Shown: piece by piece, positions 33,906 through 42,639 of the stretch
Layout of the letters: each line of letters begins with the position of its first letter
Position numbering within the stretch: position 1 is the stretch's first letter
NCBI RefSeq assembly: GCF_002091715.1
Contig: NZ_BDAG01000046.1
Coordinates: 1-50,828, forward strand
Source of the DNA: Pseudomonas migulae NBRC 103157
Lineage (GTDB): Bacteria; Pseudomonadota; Gammaproteobacteria; Pseudomonadales; Pseudomonadaceae
Reading direction: 5' to 3'
DNA: 50,828 nt
Notes under the pieces: model-generated
Databases searched by the model: none
The model's input: the letters and a program-made list of their open reading frames with translations, nothing else
What the model was told of the DNA's origin: nothing
Position numbers and translations under genes: made by a program

Positions 33906-35288
33906 ATGCCTTATTTTCAAACTCCGCGAGACAGCGCTGTCTGCACTGCTGTTGCCAACCGAAAAGCCCTGAATCTGATCGGTGGGTTTACCGCTTTGAG
34001 CCTTGCCACTTGCACCCAGGCCGCTCCCGCGTTCGATAGCGAATCACCCTGGATGCTCGGCGACTGGAACGGCACTCGCACCGAACTTTCGGAAAAAGGC
34101 TACGACTTCAAGGTCGATTACACCGGCGAAATGGGCAGCAATCTGCACGGTGGCTACGACCACGATCGTACCGCCCGCTACAGCGATCAGTTCGGCCTCG
34201 GCGCTCATCTGGACTTGCAGAAGATTCTGGGCTGGCATGACGCAGAATTTCAGCTGACCATCACTGAGCGCAACGGCAACAACATCAGCAACGACCGCAT
34301 CAACGATCCGCGAGTCGGTGGTTTCACTTCAGCTCAGGAAGTCTGGGGCCGCGGGCAAACCTGGCGCCTGACGCAAATGTGGTATCAGCAGAAATTCATC
34401 GACCGCAAACTCGACATCAAAGTTGGCCGTTTCGGCGAAGGCGAAGACTTCAACAGTTTCCCCTGCGACTTCCAGAACCTGGCGTTCTGCGGCTCTCAGG
34501 TTGGCAACTGGGTCGGTGGCATCTGGTACAACTGGCCGGTCAGCCAATGGGCGGTGCGGGTCAAATATCACCTGACGCCGCAGCTGTATGCGCAAGTCGG
34601 CGCGTATGAGCAAAACCCGTCGAACCTCGATCGCGGCAATGGTTTCAAGCTTAGCGGCAGTGGTACCCAGGGCGCGATCCTGCCAGTGGAACTGGTGTGG
34701 ACGCCGAAACTCAACGGCCTGCCCGGCGAATACCGCGCCGGTTATTACTACAGCAATGCCAACGCGACCGACGCCTACAAGGACAGCAATGGCCAGCCCG
34801 CTGCCCTGAGCGGCGAAGCCTATCGCAGCGCGTCGAGCAAGCATGGCGTGTGGCTCGGTATTCAGCAGCAGATCACCAGCCTTGCCAGCGATCACTCGCG
34901 CGGTTTGAGTGTGTTCGCCAACGGCACGATGCACGACAAGAAGACCAACGCCATCGACAACTATGTGCAGGCAGGTGTCGTCTACAAAGGCGTGTTCGAT
35001 GCACGCGCCAAGGACGACATCGGTTTCGCCATGGCCCGGGTTCACGTCAATCCGGCGTACCGCAAGAACGCCGAGGCAAGCAACCAGGCACGCGCGGTCT
35101 ACGACTTCGATGACCCGAGCTTCCTGCCGCCGCAGGACACCGAATACAGCGCCGAACTCTATTACGGCGTGCACGTCACGAACTGGCTGACCGTGCGCCC
35201 GAACCTGCAATACATCCGCCACCCCGGTGGCGTGGACAAGGTCGATGACGCGCTGATTGGCGGGATCAAGATCCAGTCATCGTTCTAA
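33906..35288 (+). CDS. oprB: OprB-family carbohydrate-selective porin
   Basis: This 460-residue outer-membrane beta-barrel has a long signal peptide ending near TQA (about residue 39). The mature start SPWMLGDWNGTRTELSEKGYDFKVDYTGEMGSNLHGG is the OprB signature, and the C-terminus ends in Phe (IQSSF), as outer-membrane barrels do. OprB admits glucose and other sugars. It lies immediately upstream of the glucose dehydrogenase gene, the same order as oprB-II/gcd in P. putida (from memory), so it probably feeds periplasmic glucose oxidation. No strong ribosome site is visible before the ATG. Confidence 0.93.
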   Translation: MPYFQTPRDSAVCTAVANRKALNLIGGFTALSLATCTQAAPAFDSESPWMLGDWNGTRTELSEKGYDFKVDYTGEMGSNLHGGYDHDRTARYSDQFGLGAHLDLQKILGWHDAEFQLTITERNGNNISNDRINDPRVGGFTSAQEVWGRGQTWRLTQMWYQQKFIDRKLDIKVGRFGEGEDFNSFPCDFQNLAFCGSQVGNWVGGIWYNWPVSQWAVRVKYHLTPQLYAQVGAYEQNPSNLDRGNGFKLSGSGTQGAILPVELVWTPKLNGLPGEYRAGYYYSNANATDAYKDSNGQPAALSGEAYRSASSKHGVWLGIQQQITSLASDHSRGLSVFANGTMHDKKTNAIDNYVQAGVVYKGVFDARAKDDIGFAMARVHVNPAYRKNAEASNQARAVYDFDDPSFLPPQDTEYSAELYYGVHVTNWLTVRPNLQYIRHPGGVDKVDDALIGGIKIQSSF

Positions 35289-35302
35289 AGAACAACGCAA
35301 CC

Positions 35303-35397
35303 CCCTGTAGGAGCCGGCTTGCTGGCGATAGCGGTATCTCAGTCAAACATTTATCGCCTGACACACCGCTATCGCCAGCAAGCCGGCTCCTACAGGG
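35303..35397. repeat. REP doublet with perfect 33-bp arms
   Basis: Arms 35303-35335 and 35365-35397 are exactly complementary over 33 bp, including the core GAGCCGGCTTGCTGGCGA. It lies between oprB and gcd on the same strand, so it can form a strong intercistronic hairpin that separates or adjusts their expression. Confidence 0.93.
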
Positions 35398-35500
35398 ACT
35401 GCATTAACCGAACCTTTTTTATATGAACCACGCCCGCGCCGGATCGTCATCTACAGTGAACTTGCGCGGGACTACTTGAAACTTCACGGAGAACCACACT

Positions 35501-37909
35501 ATGAGCACTGATGGTGCTTTGAGTCGAAGCCGTCTATTGCCGACCCTGCTCGGCATTCTGCTTCTGCTAATGGGCCTGGCCATGCTGGCCGGGGGGATCA
35601 AGCTGAGCATGCTCGGCGGCTCGCTGTATTACCTGCTGGCCGGTATCGGCCTGGCACTGACCGGGGTGTTGCTGATTCTTGCCCGTCGCGCAGCCCTGGG
35701 GCTTTACGCATTAGTGCTGTTCGCCAGTACCGTGTGGGCCCTGTGGGAAGTCGGTCTGGACTGGTGGCAACTGGTGCCGCGCCTGGCCATGTTGTTCGCC
35801 CTTGGCATCGTCATGTTGCTGCCATGGTTCCGTCGCCCACTGCTGATCACCGGTCCCGCACCGATGGGCACCGGCGCACTGAGCATCGCCGTGGTGCTGG
35901 CGGGCGTTGCCGCACTGGCCAGCCAGTTCACCAACCCCGGTGAAATCAAGGGCCAACTGGACCGCGACAGCGTCCCGGGCATGACCAACACCGCGCCAGC
36001 CATGCCGGATGGCGACTGGAATTCCTACGGCCGCAGCGCCCACGGTGATCGTTACTCGCCACTGGCGCAAATCACCCCGCAGAACGTGAACAAGCTCGTT
36101 CCGGCCTGGACCTACCGCACCGGCGACCTGCCGGGGCCGAACGATCCGGGTGAAACCACCGCCGAAAACACCCCGCTGAAAGTCAACGGCATGCTCTACG
36201 TCTGCACGCCGCACAGCCAGGTGATCGCGCTTGACCCGGACACCGGCAAGGAAATCTGGCGTTTCGATCCGAAGCTCTCCACGCAGAACGCGGCGAACTT
36301 CAAGGGTTGGGCGCACATGACCTGCCGTGGCGTGTCGTATCACGATGACGCCGTTTACGCGTCCGAGCAGAGCCCGACCGGCACTGCCAGCGCTCCCGTC
36401 GCCAGCGTCTGCCCGCGCCGTATCTTCCTGCCGACCGCCGACACCCGTCTGATCGCCCTGAACGCCGACACCGGCAAGATGTGCGAAGACTTCGGCAACA
36501 AAGGCCAGGTCGACCTGAGCGCCAACATCGGCGGCTTCAACGCCGGTGGCTACTACTCCACCTCGCCTCCAGCCGTCACCAAAGACCTGGTGGTGATTGG
36601 CGGTCACGTCACCGATAACGTTTCCACCGACGAGCCAAGCGGCGTGATCCGCGCGTTCGACGTGCACACCGGCAAACTGGTGTGGAACTGGGACAGCGGC
36701 AACCCGGACGACACCACGCCGATTGCCGAAGGCAAGGTCTACACCCGCAACTCGCCGAACATGTGGTCCATGTTCGCCGTCGACGAAAAACTCGGCATGC
36801 TCTACTTGCCGATGGGCAACCAGACCCCGGACCAGTTCGGTGGTGCGCGCACCCCTGAATCGGAACTGCACGCCGCCGGCCTGACCGCGCTCGACATCAA
36901 CACCGGGCACGTGCGCTGGCACATGCAGTTCACCCACCATGACCTGTGGGACATGGATGTCGGTGGCCAGCCAACCCTGATGGACCTGAAAACCACTGAC
37001 GGCGTGAAGCCGGCGGTTCTCGCGTCCACCAAGCAAGGCAGCATCTACGTGCTGGATCGCAGCACCGGCCAACCGATCGTGCCGATCAACGAAGTGCCGG
37101 TTCCGCAAGGCGCTGTCGAAGGTGATCACACCTCGCCGACCCAACCGAAATCCGACCTCAACCTCATGCCGCCGCCTCTGCAAGAGCGCGACATGTGGGG
37201 CGTGACGCCGTTCGACCAACTGATCTGCCGGATCGACTTCAAGTCCATGCGCTACGACGGCCCGTTCACCCCGCCGTCGCTGCAGGGTTCGATCGTGTAC
37301 CCAGGCAACTTCGGCGTGTTCGACTGGGGCGGCATCTCGGTTGACCCGGTGCGCCAGATCGCTTTCGTGAACCCGAGCTACATGGCGTTCAAATCGAAAA
37401 TGATCCCGGCCGCCGAAATCGCTGCCCAAGGCCCGCGTAAAAGCGAAACCGAAGGCGTGCAGCCGAACAAAGGCGCGCCGTACGGCGTGGTCCTCGAAGC
37501 ACTGCTGTCGCCAATGGGCCTGCCGTGCCAGGCACCGGCGTGGGGCTATGTGGCGGCGATCGATCTGACCACCGCCAAAGTCCTGTGGAAGCACAAGAAC
37601 GGCACCGTGCGCGACAGCTCGCCGGTTCCGATCCCGCTGAGCATGGGCGTGCCTAGCCTGGGTGGCACCATCACCACTGGTGGTGGCGTTGGCTTCCTGA
37701 GTGGCACCCTTGACCAGTACCTGCGTGCCTACGACGTGAAAAACGGTAAGCAGTTGTGGGAAGGTCGCCTGCCTGCAGGCGCGCAAACCACGCCGATGAC
37801 CTACACCGGCAAGGACGGCAAGCAATACGTGCTGGTCGTTGCGGGCGGTCACGGTTCGCTGGGCACCAAGCAAGGTGACTATGTGATTGCGTACAAACTG
37901 TCCGAGTAA
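35501..37909 (+). CDS. gcd: Membrane-bound PQQ glucose dehydrogenase
   Basis: This 802-residue protein oxidises glucose to gluconolactone at the periplasmic face and passes electrons to ubiquinone. The N-terminal ~145 residues hold five TM helices. The rest is an eight-bladed PQQ propeller beginning at DWNSYGRSAHGDRYSPLAQI, with family stretches GVSYHDD, GNQTPDQFGGARTPESE, HHDLWDMDVGGQPTLMDL and NFGVFDWGGISVDP. Its length matches the family. GGAG lies 9 nt before the ATG. No pqq genes are in the window. A clear terminator follows. Confidence 0.97.
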   Translation: MSTDGALSRSRLLPTLLGILLLLMGLAMLAGGIKLSMLGGSLYYLLAGIGLALTGVLLILARRAALGLYALVLFASTVWALWEVGLDWWQLVPRLAMLFALGIVMLLPWFRRPLLITGPAPMGTGALSIAVVLAGVAALASQFTNPGEIKGQLDRDSVPGMTNTAPAMPDGDWNSYGRSAHGDRYSPLAQITPQNVNKLVPAWTYRTGDLPGPNDPGETTAENTPLKVNGMLYVCTPHSQVIALDPDTGKEIWRFDPKLSTQNAANFKGWAHMTCRGVSYHDDAVYASEQSPTGTASAPVASVCPRRIFLPTADTRLIALNADTGKMCEDFGNKGQVDLSANIGGFNAGGYYSTSPPAVTKDLVVIGGHVTDNVSTDEPSGVIRAFDVHTGKLVWNWDSGNPDDTTPIAEGKVYTRNSPNMWSMFAVDEKLGMLYLPMGNQTPDQFGGARTPESELHAAGLTALDINTGHVRWHMQFTHHDLWDMDVGGQPTLMDLKTTDGVKPAVLASTKQGSIYVLDRSTGQPIVPINEVPVPQGAVEGDHTSPTQPKSDLNLMPPPLQERDMWGVTPFDQLICRIDFKSMRYDGPFTPPSLQGSIVYPGNFGVFDWGGISVDPVRQIAFVNPSYMAFKSKMIPAAEIAAQGPRKSETEGVQPNKGAPYGVVLEALLSPMGLPCQAPAWGYVAAIDLTTAKVLWKHKNGTVRDSSPVPIPLSMGVPSLGGTITTGGGVGFLSGTLDQYLRAYDVKNGKQLWEGRLPAGAQTTPMTYTGKDGKQYVLVVAGGHGSLGTKQGDYVIAYKLSE

Positions 37910-37926
37910 GTTTTAGCGGCGGTAAA

Positions 37927-37962
37927 GAAAAGGCGACTCCCGCGAGGGAAGTCGCCTTTTTT
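37927..37962 (+). terminator. Rho-independent terminator after gcd
   Basis: The stem AAAAGGCGACT...AGTCGCCTTTT, with inner CCC/GGG pairing and a GCGA loop, is followed by a T run, 20 nt or so after the gcd stop. Confidence 0.9.
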
Positions 37963-37981
37963 GTGGATGAATGAACGCTAT

Positions 37982-38078
37982 CCCTTGTAGGAGCCGGCTT
38001 GCTGGCGAAGCGGTTGAACAGCCACCCTCAACGTTGATTGTTAAACCGCCATCGCCAGCAAGCCGGCTCCTACAAGGG
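37982..38078. repeat. REP doublet (GAGCCGGCTTGCTGGCGA family)
   Basis: Inverted arms lie at 37982-38008 and 38052-38078, complementary over about 27 bp. It lies between the gcd terminator and the terminator of the purL operon. Confidence 0.92.
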
Positions 38079-38106
38079 CGGTGTAGGTTCGATGAATTGC
38101 AGGCAA

Positions 38107-38132
38107 CAAAAAACCCGCCGAAGCGGGTTTTT
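38107..38132 (-). terminator. Terminator of the purL/NIF3-like operon
   Basis: The hairpin AACCCGC-CGAA-GCGGGTT is flanked by A and T runs on both sides, so it can work in both directions. It is about 20 nt beyond the NIF3-like gene stop. Confidence 0.85.
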
Positions 38133-38151
38133 CATTACAGCAGCCAGAGGA

Positions 38152-38463
38152 TCAAAAATCCTCCAGCCGCCACACTTCGTAAGCCGGTGTCTCGTAGGGA
38201 TGGCTCTGTTTCAAAGCCGCCACCACCGACTGGATCAACTCATCCGCCACCACCAGCTCAACTTTCCATTCCTCGACCCGTTCGACCTGCCCCGCTTCGC
38301 CAATGAACGGCTGACTGCCGTCCAATGGGCGAAACTGGCCCTGGCCCAACACCTGCCACGCGCAGTGATCGTAAGCCCCGATCCGCCCGCCACCGGCAGC
38401 GAATACGGCGCTCTTGACCACCTCGACATGGCTGTCAGGAACAAAAAAGCTAAGCTTGTACAC
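38152..38463 (-). CDS. NIF3-like/YqfO-family small protein
   Basis: This 103-residue cytoplasmic protein resembles the middle CutA-like domain of YqfO/NIF3 proteins: YKLSFFVPDSHVEVVKSAVFAAGGGRIGAYDHC at the start and HPYETPAYEVW near the end. Pseudomonas genomes annotate such stand-alone forms as NGG1p-interacting factor NIF3. The function is not established; a metal- or nucleotide-linked role is possible. It starts 5 nt after the purL stop, so it is probably co-transcribed with purL. Confidence 0.88.
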   Translation of the reverse strand: MYKLSFFVPDSHVEVVKSAVFAAGGGRIGAYDHCAWQVLGQGQFRPLDGSQPFIGEAGQVERVEEWKVELVVADELIQSVVAALKQSHPYETPAYEVWRLEDF

Positions 38464-38468
38464 GGCGC

Positions 38469-41400
38469 TTAGTTAACCCACACACGAGCGTTACGGAACA
38501 TACGCATCCACGGTGCATCTTCGTTCCAGTCTTCCGAACGCCACGAGTTCTGCACAGCGCGGAACACACGCTCCGGGTGCGGCATCATGATCGTTACGCG
38601 GCCGTCGCGGCTGGTCAAACCGGTGATCCCGCGCGGCGAACCGTTCGGGTTGGCCGGGTAGTTTTCGGTGACCTTGCCGTGGTTGTCGACGAAACGCATC
38701 GCCACGCAACCCGACAGATCGGCTTCCAGCAACGCTTCCTCGCTTTCGAACTCGGCATGACCTTCACCGTGCGCGATGGCGATCGGCATGCGCGAACCGG
38801 CCATGCCCTGCAGGAAGATCGAGTTCGACTCCTGGACCTGAACCATCGCAACGCGGGCTTCGAACTGCTCGGAACGGTTACGCACGAAGTGCGGCCAGAA
38901 CTCGCTGCCCGGAATCAGCTCATGCAGGTTGGACATCATCTGGCAACCGTTGCACACGCCGAGGGTGAAGCTGTCGTTACGTTCGAAGAAACCCTGGAAC
39001 GCATCGCGAGCACGGCTGTTGAACAGCGCGGACTTGGCCCAGCCTTCACCGGCACCCAACACGTCGCCGTAGGAGAAACCGCCGCAAGCGACCATGCCCT
39101 TGAAGTCGTTCAGGTCGACACGGCCGGCCAGGATGTCGCTCATGTGCACGTCGATCGCATTGAAACCTGCGCGGTCGAACGCGGCGGCCATTTCCACCTG
39201 GCCGTTGACGCCCTGCTCACGCAGCACGGCAACCTGTGGGCGGATGCCTTTCTTGATGTAAGGCGCAGCGACGTCCTGGTTGACGTCGTAGCTCAGCTTG
39301 ACGCTCAGGCCCGGATTGTCTTCTTCCAGCAGCACGTCGAACTCTTGTTCGGCGCAGTCGGCGTTATCGCGCAGACGCTGGATCTGGTAGCTGGTTTCGG
39401 CCCACTGACGTTGCAGCAGACGACGCTGACCTTCGAACACCGTGTCGCCATTGAAGGTGATGTTGATCTCGCCGTTGTTCATCGGCTGACCGATCACCGA
39501 CACGCAGTCGCCCAGGCCAGCAGCGCTGAACTGCGCGAGGATGTCCGGGGTGGCGTCCTGACGAACCTGAATCACGGCGCCCAGTTCTTCGTTGAACAGG
39601 ATCGCGGCGATGTCGGCGGAGGTTTCTGCCAGACCGTCGAGGTTCAGGCTCAGGCCGCAGTGGCCGGCGAAGGCCATTTCCACAACGCTGGTCAGCAGAC
39701 CACCGTCGGAACGGTCGTGATACGCCAGCAGGTGACCGTCGGCGTTGAGGCCCTGGATCACGGCGAAGAAAGCTTTCAGGTCTTCGGCATCATCGACGTC
39801 CGGCGCTTGCGAGCCGAGCTTGCCGTGAACCTGGGCCAGGATCGAGGCGCCCATGCGGTTCTGGCCACGACCCAGGTCGATCAGGATCAGGTCGGTGGTG
39901 CCTTTGTTCATGCGCAATTCCGGGGTCAGGGTCTGACGGATGTCAGCCACTGGCGCGAAACCGGTCACGATCAGGGACATCGGCGAGGTGACGGTCTTGT
40001 CTTCGCCATTGTCATTCCAGCGCGTGGCCATGGACATGGAGTCCTTGCCCACCGGAATGGTGATGCCCAGGTCAGGGCACAGTTCCATGCCGACCGCTTT
40101 AACGGTGTCGTACAGACGCGCGTCTTCACCCGGGTGACCGGCCGCGGACATCCAGTTCGCCGACAACTTGATGTCGGAGATCTTGTTGATGCGCGACGCG
40201 GCGATGTTGGTCAGGGTTTCGCCGATGGCCATGCGGCCCGACGCAGGAGCGTCCAGCAGTGCCAGCGGAGTACGCTCGCCCATGGCCATGGCTTCACCGG
40301 TGTAGACGTCGAAGCTGGTGGCGGTGACGGCAACGTCGGCCACCGGAACCTGCCACGGGCCGACCATCTGGTCACGGGCCACGAGGCCGGTGATGGTGCG
40401 GTCGCCGATGGTGATCAGGAAGCTTTTGCTCGCCACGGCCGGGTGATGCAGAACGCGTTCGACGCAGTCGGCAATCTCGAGTGTCGACGGATCGAAGTCG
40501 TCACCCAGTTCGTTTTCACGAACGGCCGAACGGTGCATGCGCGGGGCTTTGCCCAGCAGCACTTCCAGCGGCATGTCCACCGGGCTGTTGCCGAAGTGGC
40601 TGTCGGTGACCGTCAGTTGCGGCTCGGCAGTGGCCTCGCCGACCACGGCAAACGGGCAACGCTCACGTTCACAGATCGCCTGGAAGCGTTCGAAGTCCGC
40701 CGGGCCAACCGCCAGGACGTAACGTTCCTGGGATTCGTTACTCCAGATTTCGTGCGGGGCCATGCCCGGCTCGTCGTTTGGAATGTTGCGCAGTTCGAAG
40801 CGACCGCCACGGTTGCCGTCGTTCACCAGTTCCGGGAACGCGTTGGACAGACCGCCCGCGCCCACGTCGTGGATGAAGCTGATCGGGTTCTTGTCGCCCA
40901 GCTGCCAGCAACGGTCGATGACTTCCTGGCAGCGACGTTCCATCTCAGGGTTTTCGCGCTGTACCGAAGCGAAGTCCAGGTCAGCCGAGCTGGTGCCGGT
41001 GGCCATGGAGGAAGCCGCGCCGCCACCCAGACCGATCAACATCGCCGGGCCGCCGAGTACGATCAGCTTGGAACCGACGGTGATCTCGCCTTTCTGTACG
41101 TGTTCGGCACGGATGTTACCCATGCCGCCGGCCAGCATGATCGGCTTGTGGTAACCACGAACTTCGTCGCCACGCGGGGTGGTGATCGACTGTTCGAAGG
41201 TACGGAAATAACCGGTCAGGGCCGGACGACCGAATTCGTTGTTGAACGCGGCGCCGCCCAGTGGGCCTTCGATCATGATGTCCAGCGCGGTGACGATGCG
41301 CTCAGGCTTGCCGTATGGCACTTCCCACGGCTGTTCGAAGCCCGGGATCTGCAGGTTGGATACGGTGAAGCCGGTCAGGCCGGCCTTTGGCTTGGCGCCA

Positions 41401-42365
41401 CGACCGGTCGCGCCTTCGTCGCGAATCTCGCCACCGGAACCGGTGGACGCACCCGGGAACGGAGCGATCGCGGTCGGGTGGTTGTGAGTTTCGACTTTCA
41501 TCAGGATGTGCACCGGTTCCTGCACCGCGCCGTACTGGCGGGTTTCAGGGTCCGGGAAGAAACGGCCGGCCACGTTACCGACGATCACCGAAGCGTTGTC
41601 CTTGTAAGCGGACAGAACGCCTTCGCTGTGCATCTGGTAAGTGTTCTTGATCATGCCGAACAGGCTTTTTTCCTGGCTCTGACCGTCGATGTCCCAACTG
41701 GCGTTGAAGATCTTGTGACGGCAGTGCTCGGAGTTCGCCTGGGCGAACATCATCAGTTCGATGTCGTGCGGGTTGCGCTTCAAGCCGACGAAGGCATTGA
41801 CCAGGTAGTCGATCTCGTCTTCGGCCAGGGCCAGGCCCAGCTCGGTGTTGGCTTTTTCCAGCGCGGCGCGGCCGCCGCCCAGGACGTCGATCGCGGTCAG
41901 CGGTTTCGGCTCGGCATGGCTGAACAGGCCGGCGGCCTGTTCAAGGTTGCCGAGAACGATCTGGGTCATGCGGTCGTGCAGCGCGTCAGAGATCAGCTGC
42001 GCATCGGCGTCGCTGAACTGGCCGGCCACGTAGAACGCGATGCCGCGCTCCAGGCGCTGGATCTTGCTCAGCCCGCAATTGCGAGCGATGTCGCTGGCTT
42101 TACTGGACCACGGCGAGATGGTGCCGAAACGCGGCAACACCAGGAACAGGCGACCGGTCGGTTCTTGGACCGGAACGCTTGGACCGTACTTCAGAAGGCG
42201 CGCGAGCACCTGCTGTTCGTCGCCGGTCAGGACGCCGGTAACTTCGGCGAAGTGAGCGAATTCAGCATACAAGCCGCTGACAGCCGAAACCTTCTGGCTC
42301 AGTTGCTCAAGGAGTTTGCTGTGGCGAAAGGCAGAAAGGGCAGGAGCGCCGCGCAGGATCAACAT
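38469..42365 (-). CDS. purL: Phosphoribosylformylglycinamidine synthase PurL
   Basis: This 1298-residue large, single-chain FGAM synthase carries out step four of purine synthesis: FGAR + glutamine + ATP to FGAM. The N-terminal PurS-like part starts MLILRGAPALSAFR. The synthetase core has the ETHNHPTAI and GGGAASSM stretches and duplicated ATP-site halves. The C-terminal glutaminase has the nucleophile Cys in GVCNGCQMMS and His/Glu in PHPERVFR. The length fits gamma-proteobacterial PurL. It is divergent from mltF. The 5' region (42366-42520) holds a hairpin, CCGCCCG/CGGGCGG, at 42421-42454. Confidence 0.98.
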   Translation of the reverse strand: MLILRGAPALSAFRHSKLLEQLSQKVSAVSGLYAEFAHFAEVTGVLTGDEQQVLARLLKYGPSVPVQEPTGRLFLVLPRFGTISPWSSKASDIARNCGLSKIQRLERGIAFYVAGQFSDADAQLISDALHDRMTQIVLGNLEQAAGLFSHAEPKPLTAIDVLGGGRAALEKANTELGLALAEDEIDYLVNAFVGLKRNPHDIELMMFAQANSEHCRHKIFNASWDIDGQSQEKSLFGMIKNTYQMHSEGVLSAYKDNASVIVGNVAGRFFPDPETRQYGAVQEPVHILMKVETHNHPTAIAPFPGASTGSGGEIRDEGATGRGAKPKAGLTGFTVSNLQIPGFEQPWEVPYGKPERIVTALDIMIEGPLGGAAFNNEFGRPALTGYFRTFEQSITTPRGDEVRGYHKPIMLAGGMGNIRAEHVQKGEITVGSKLIVLGGPAMLIGLGGGAASSMATGTSSADLDFASVQRENPEMERRCQEVIDRCWQLGDKNPISFIHDVGAGGLSNAFPELVNDGNRGGRFELRNIPNDEPGMAPHEIWSNESQERYVLAVGPADFERFQAICERERCPFAVVGEATAEPQLTVTDSHFGNSPVDMPLEVLLGKAPRMHRSAVRENELGDDFDPSTLEIADCVERVLHHPAVASKSFLITIGDRTITGLVARDQMVGPWQVPVADVAVTATSFDVYTGEAMAMGERTPLALLDAPASGRMAIGETLTNIAASRINKISDIKLSANWMSAAGHPGEDARLYDTVKAVGMELCPDLGITIPVGKDSMSMATRWNDNGEDKTVTSPMSLIVTGFAPVADIRQTLTPELRMNKGTTDLILIDLGRGQNRMGASILAQVHGKLGSQAPDVDDAEDLKAFFAVIQGLNADGHLLAYHDRSDGGLLTSVVEMAFAGHCGLSLNLDGLAETSADIAAILFNEELGAVIQVRQDATPDILAQFSAAGLGDCVSVIGQPMNNGEINITFNGDTVFEGQRRLLQRQWAETSYQIQRLRDNADCAEQEFDVLLEEDNPGLSVKLSYDVNQDVAAPYIKKGIRPQVAVLREQGVNGQVEMAAAFDRAGFNAIDVHMSDILAGRVDLNDFKGMVACGGFSYGDVLGAGEGWAKSALFNSRARDAFQGFFERNDSFTLGVCNGCQMMSNLHELIPGSEFWPHFVRNRSEQFEARVAMVQVQESNSIFLQGMAGSRMPIAIAHGEGHAEFESEEALLEADLSGCVAMRFVDNHGKVTENYPANPNGSPRGITGLTSRDGRVTIMMPHPERVFRAVQNSWRSEDWNEDAPWMRMFRNARVWVN

Positions 42366-42514
42366 CTTCGGGACAGCCTCGGGAAGGGGTGTGCTTTGAG
42401 GCCGTGCATTCTAGCCTAAACCGCCCGCGACATCACCCGAAACGGTACGGGCGGCGTCACCCGGACGTCGGGCCGGGTATTCAGGCCTGCAACAGCGGTC
42501 CGCCAGGTGTTATT

Positions 42515-42529
42515 TTTTGTGTCACAAAA
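42515..42529. promoter_or_regulatory. Inverted repeat in purL/mltF divergent region
   Basis: TTTTGTG-T-CACAAAA is a perfect 7-bp dyad with a 1-nt centre in the AT-rich middle of the 274-bp gap. It could be an operator for either gene. No known regulator is assigned. Confidence 0.35.
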
Positions 42530-42639
42530 TGGGAAGCAGGCCCATTCCTGCGGGCTCCAGAGTGGTTTTTCGCTCTCTAGCAGACAAGGCCTTCGCTGTC
42601 GAGATATGGCGCTCGTGGTCCTTTGCGTATACTGCGCAG

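Noticed and set aside
35711..37873. 720-codon open frame opposite gcd
   Set aside because: Antisense of a highly conserved dehydrogenase; no recognisable domain or ribosome site.
38577..42419. 1280-codon open frame on the plus strand opposite purL
   Set aside because: It is the exact antisense of a clear full-length PurL. Long antisense frames are expected in GC-rich Pseudomonas DNA, and the His/Arg/Val-rich composition has no domain.
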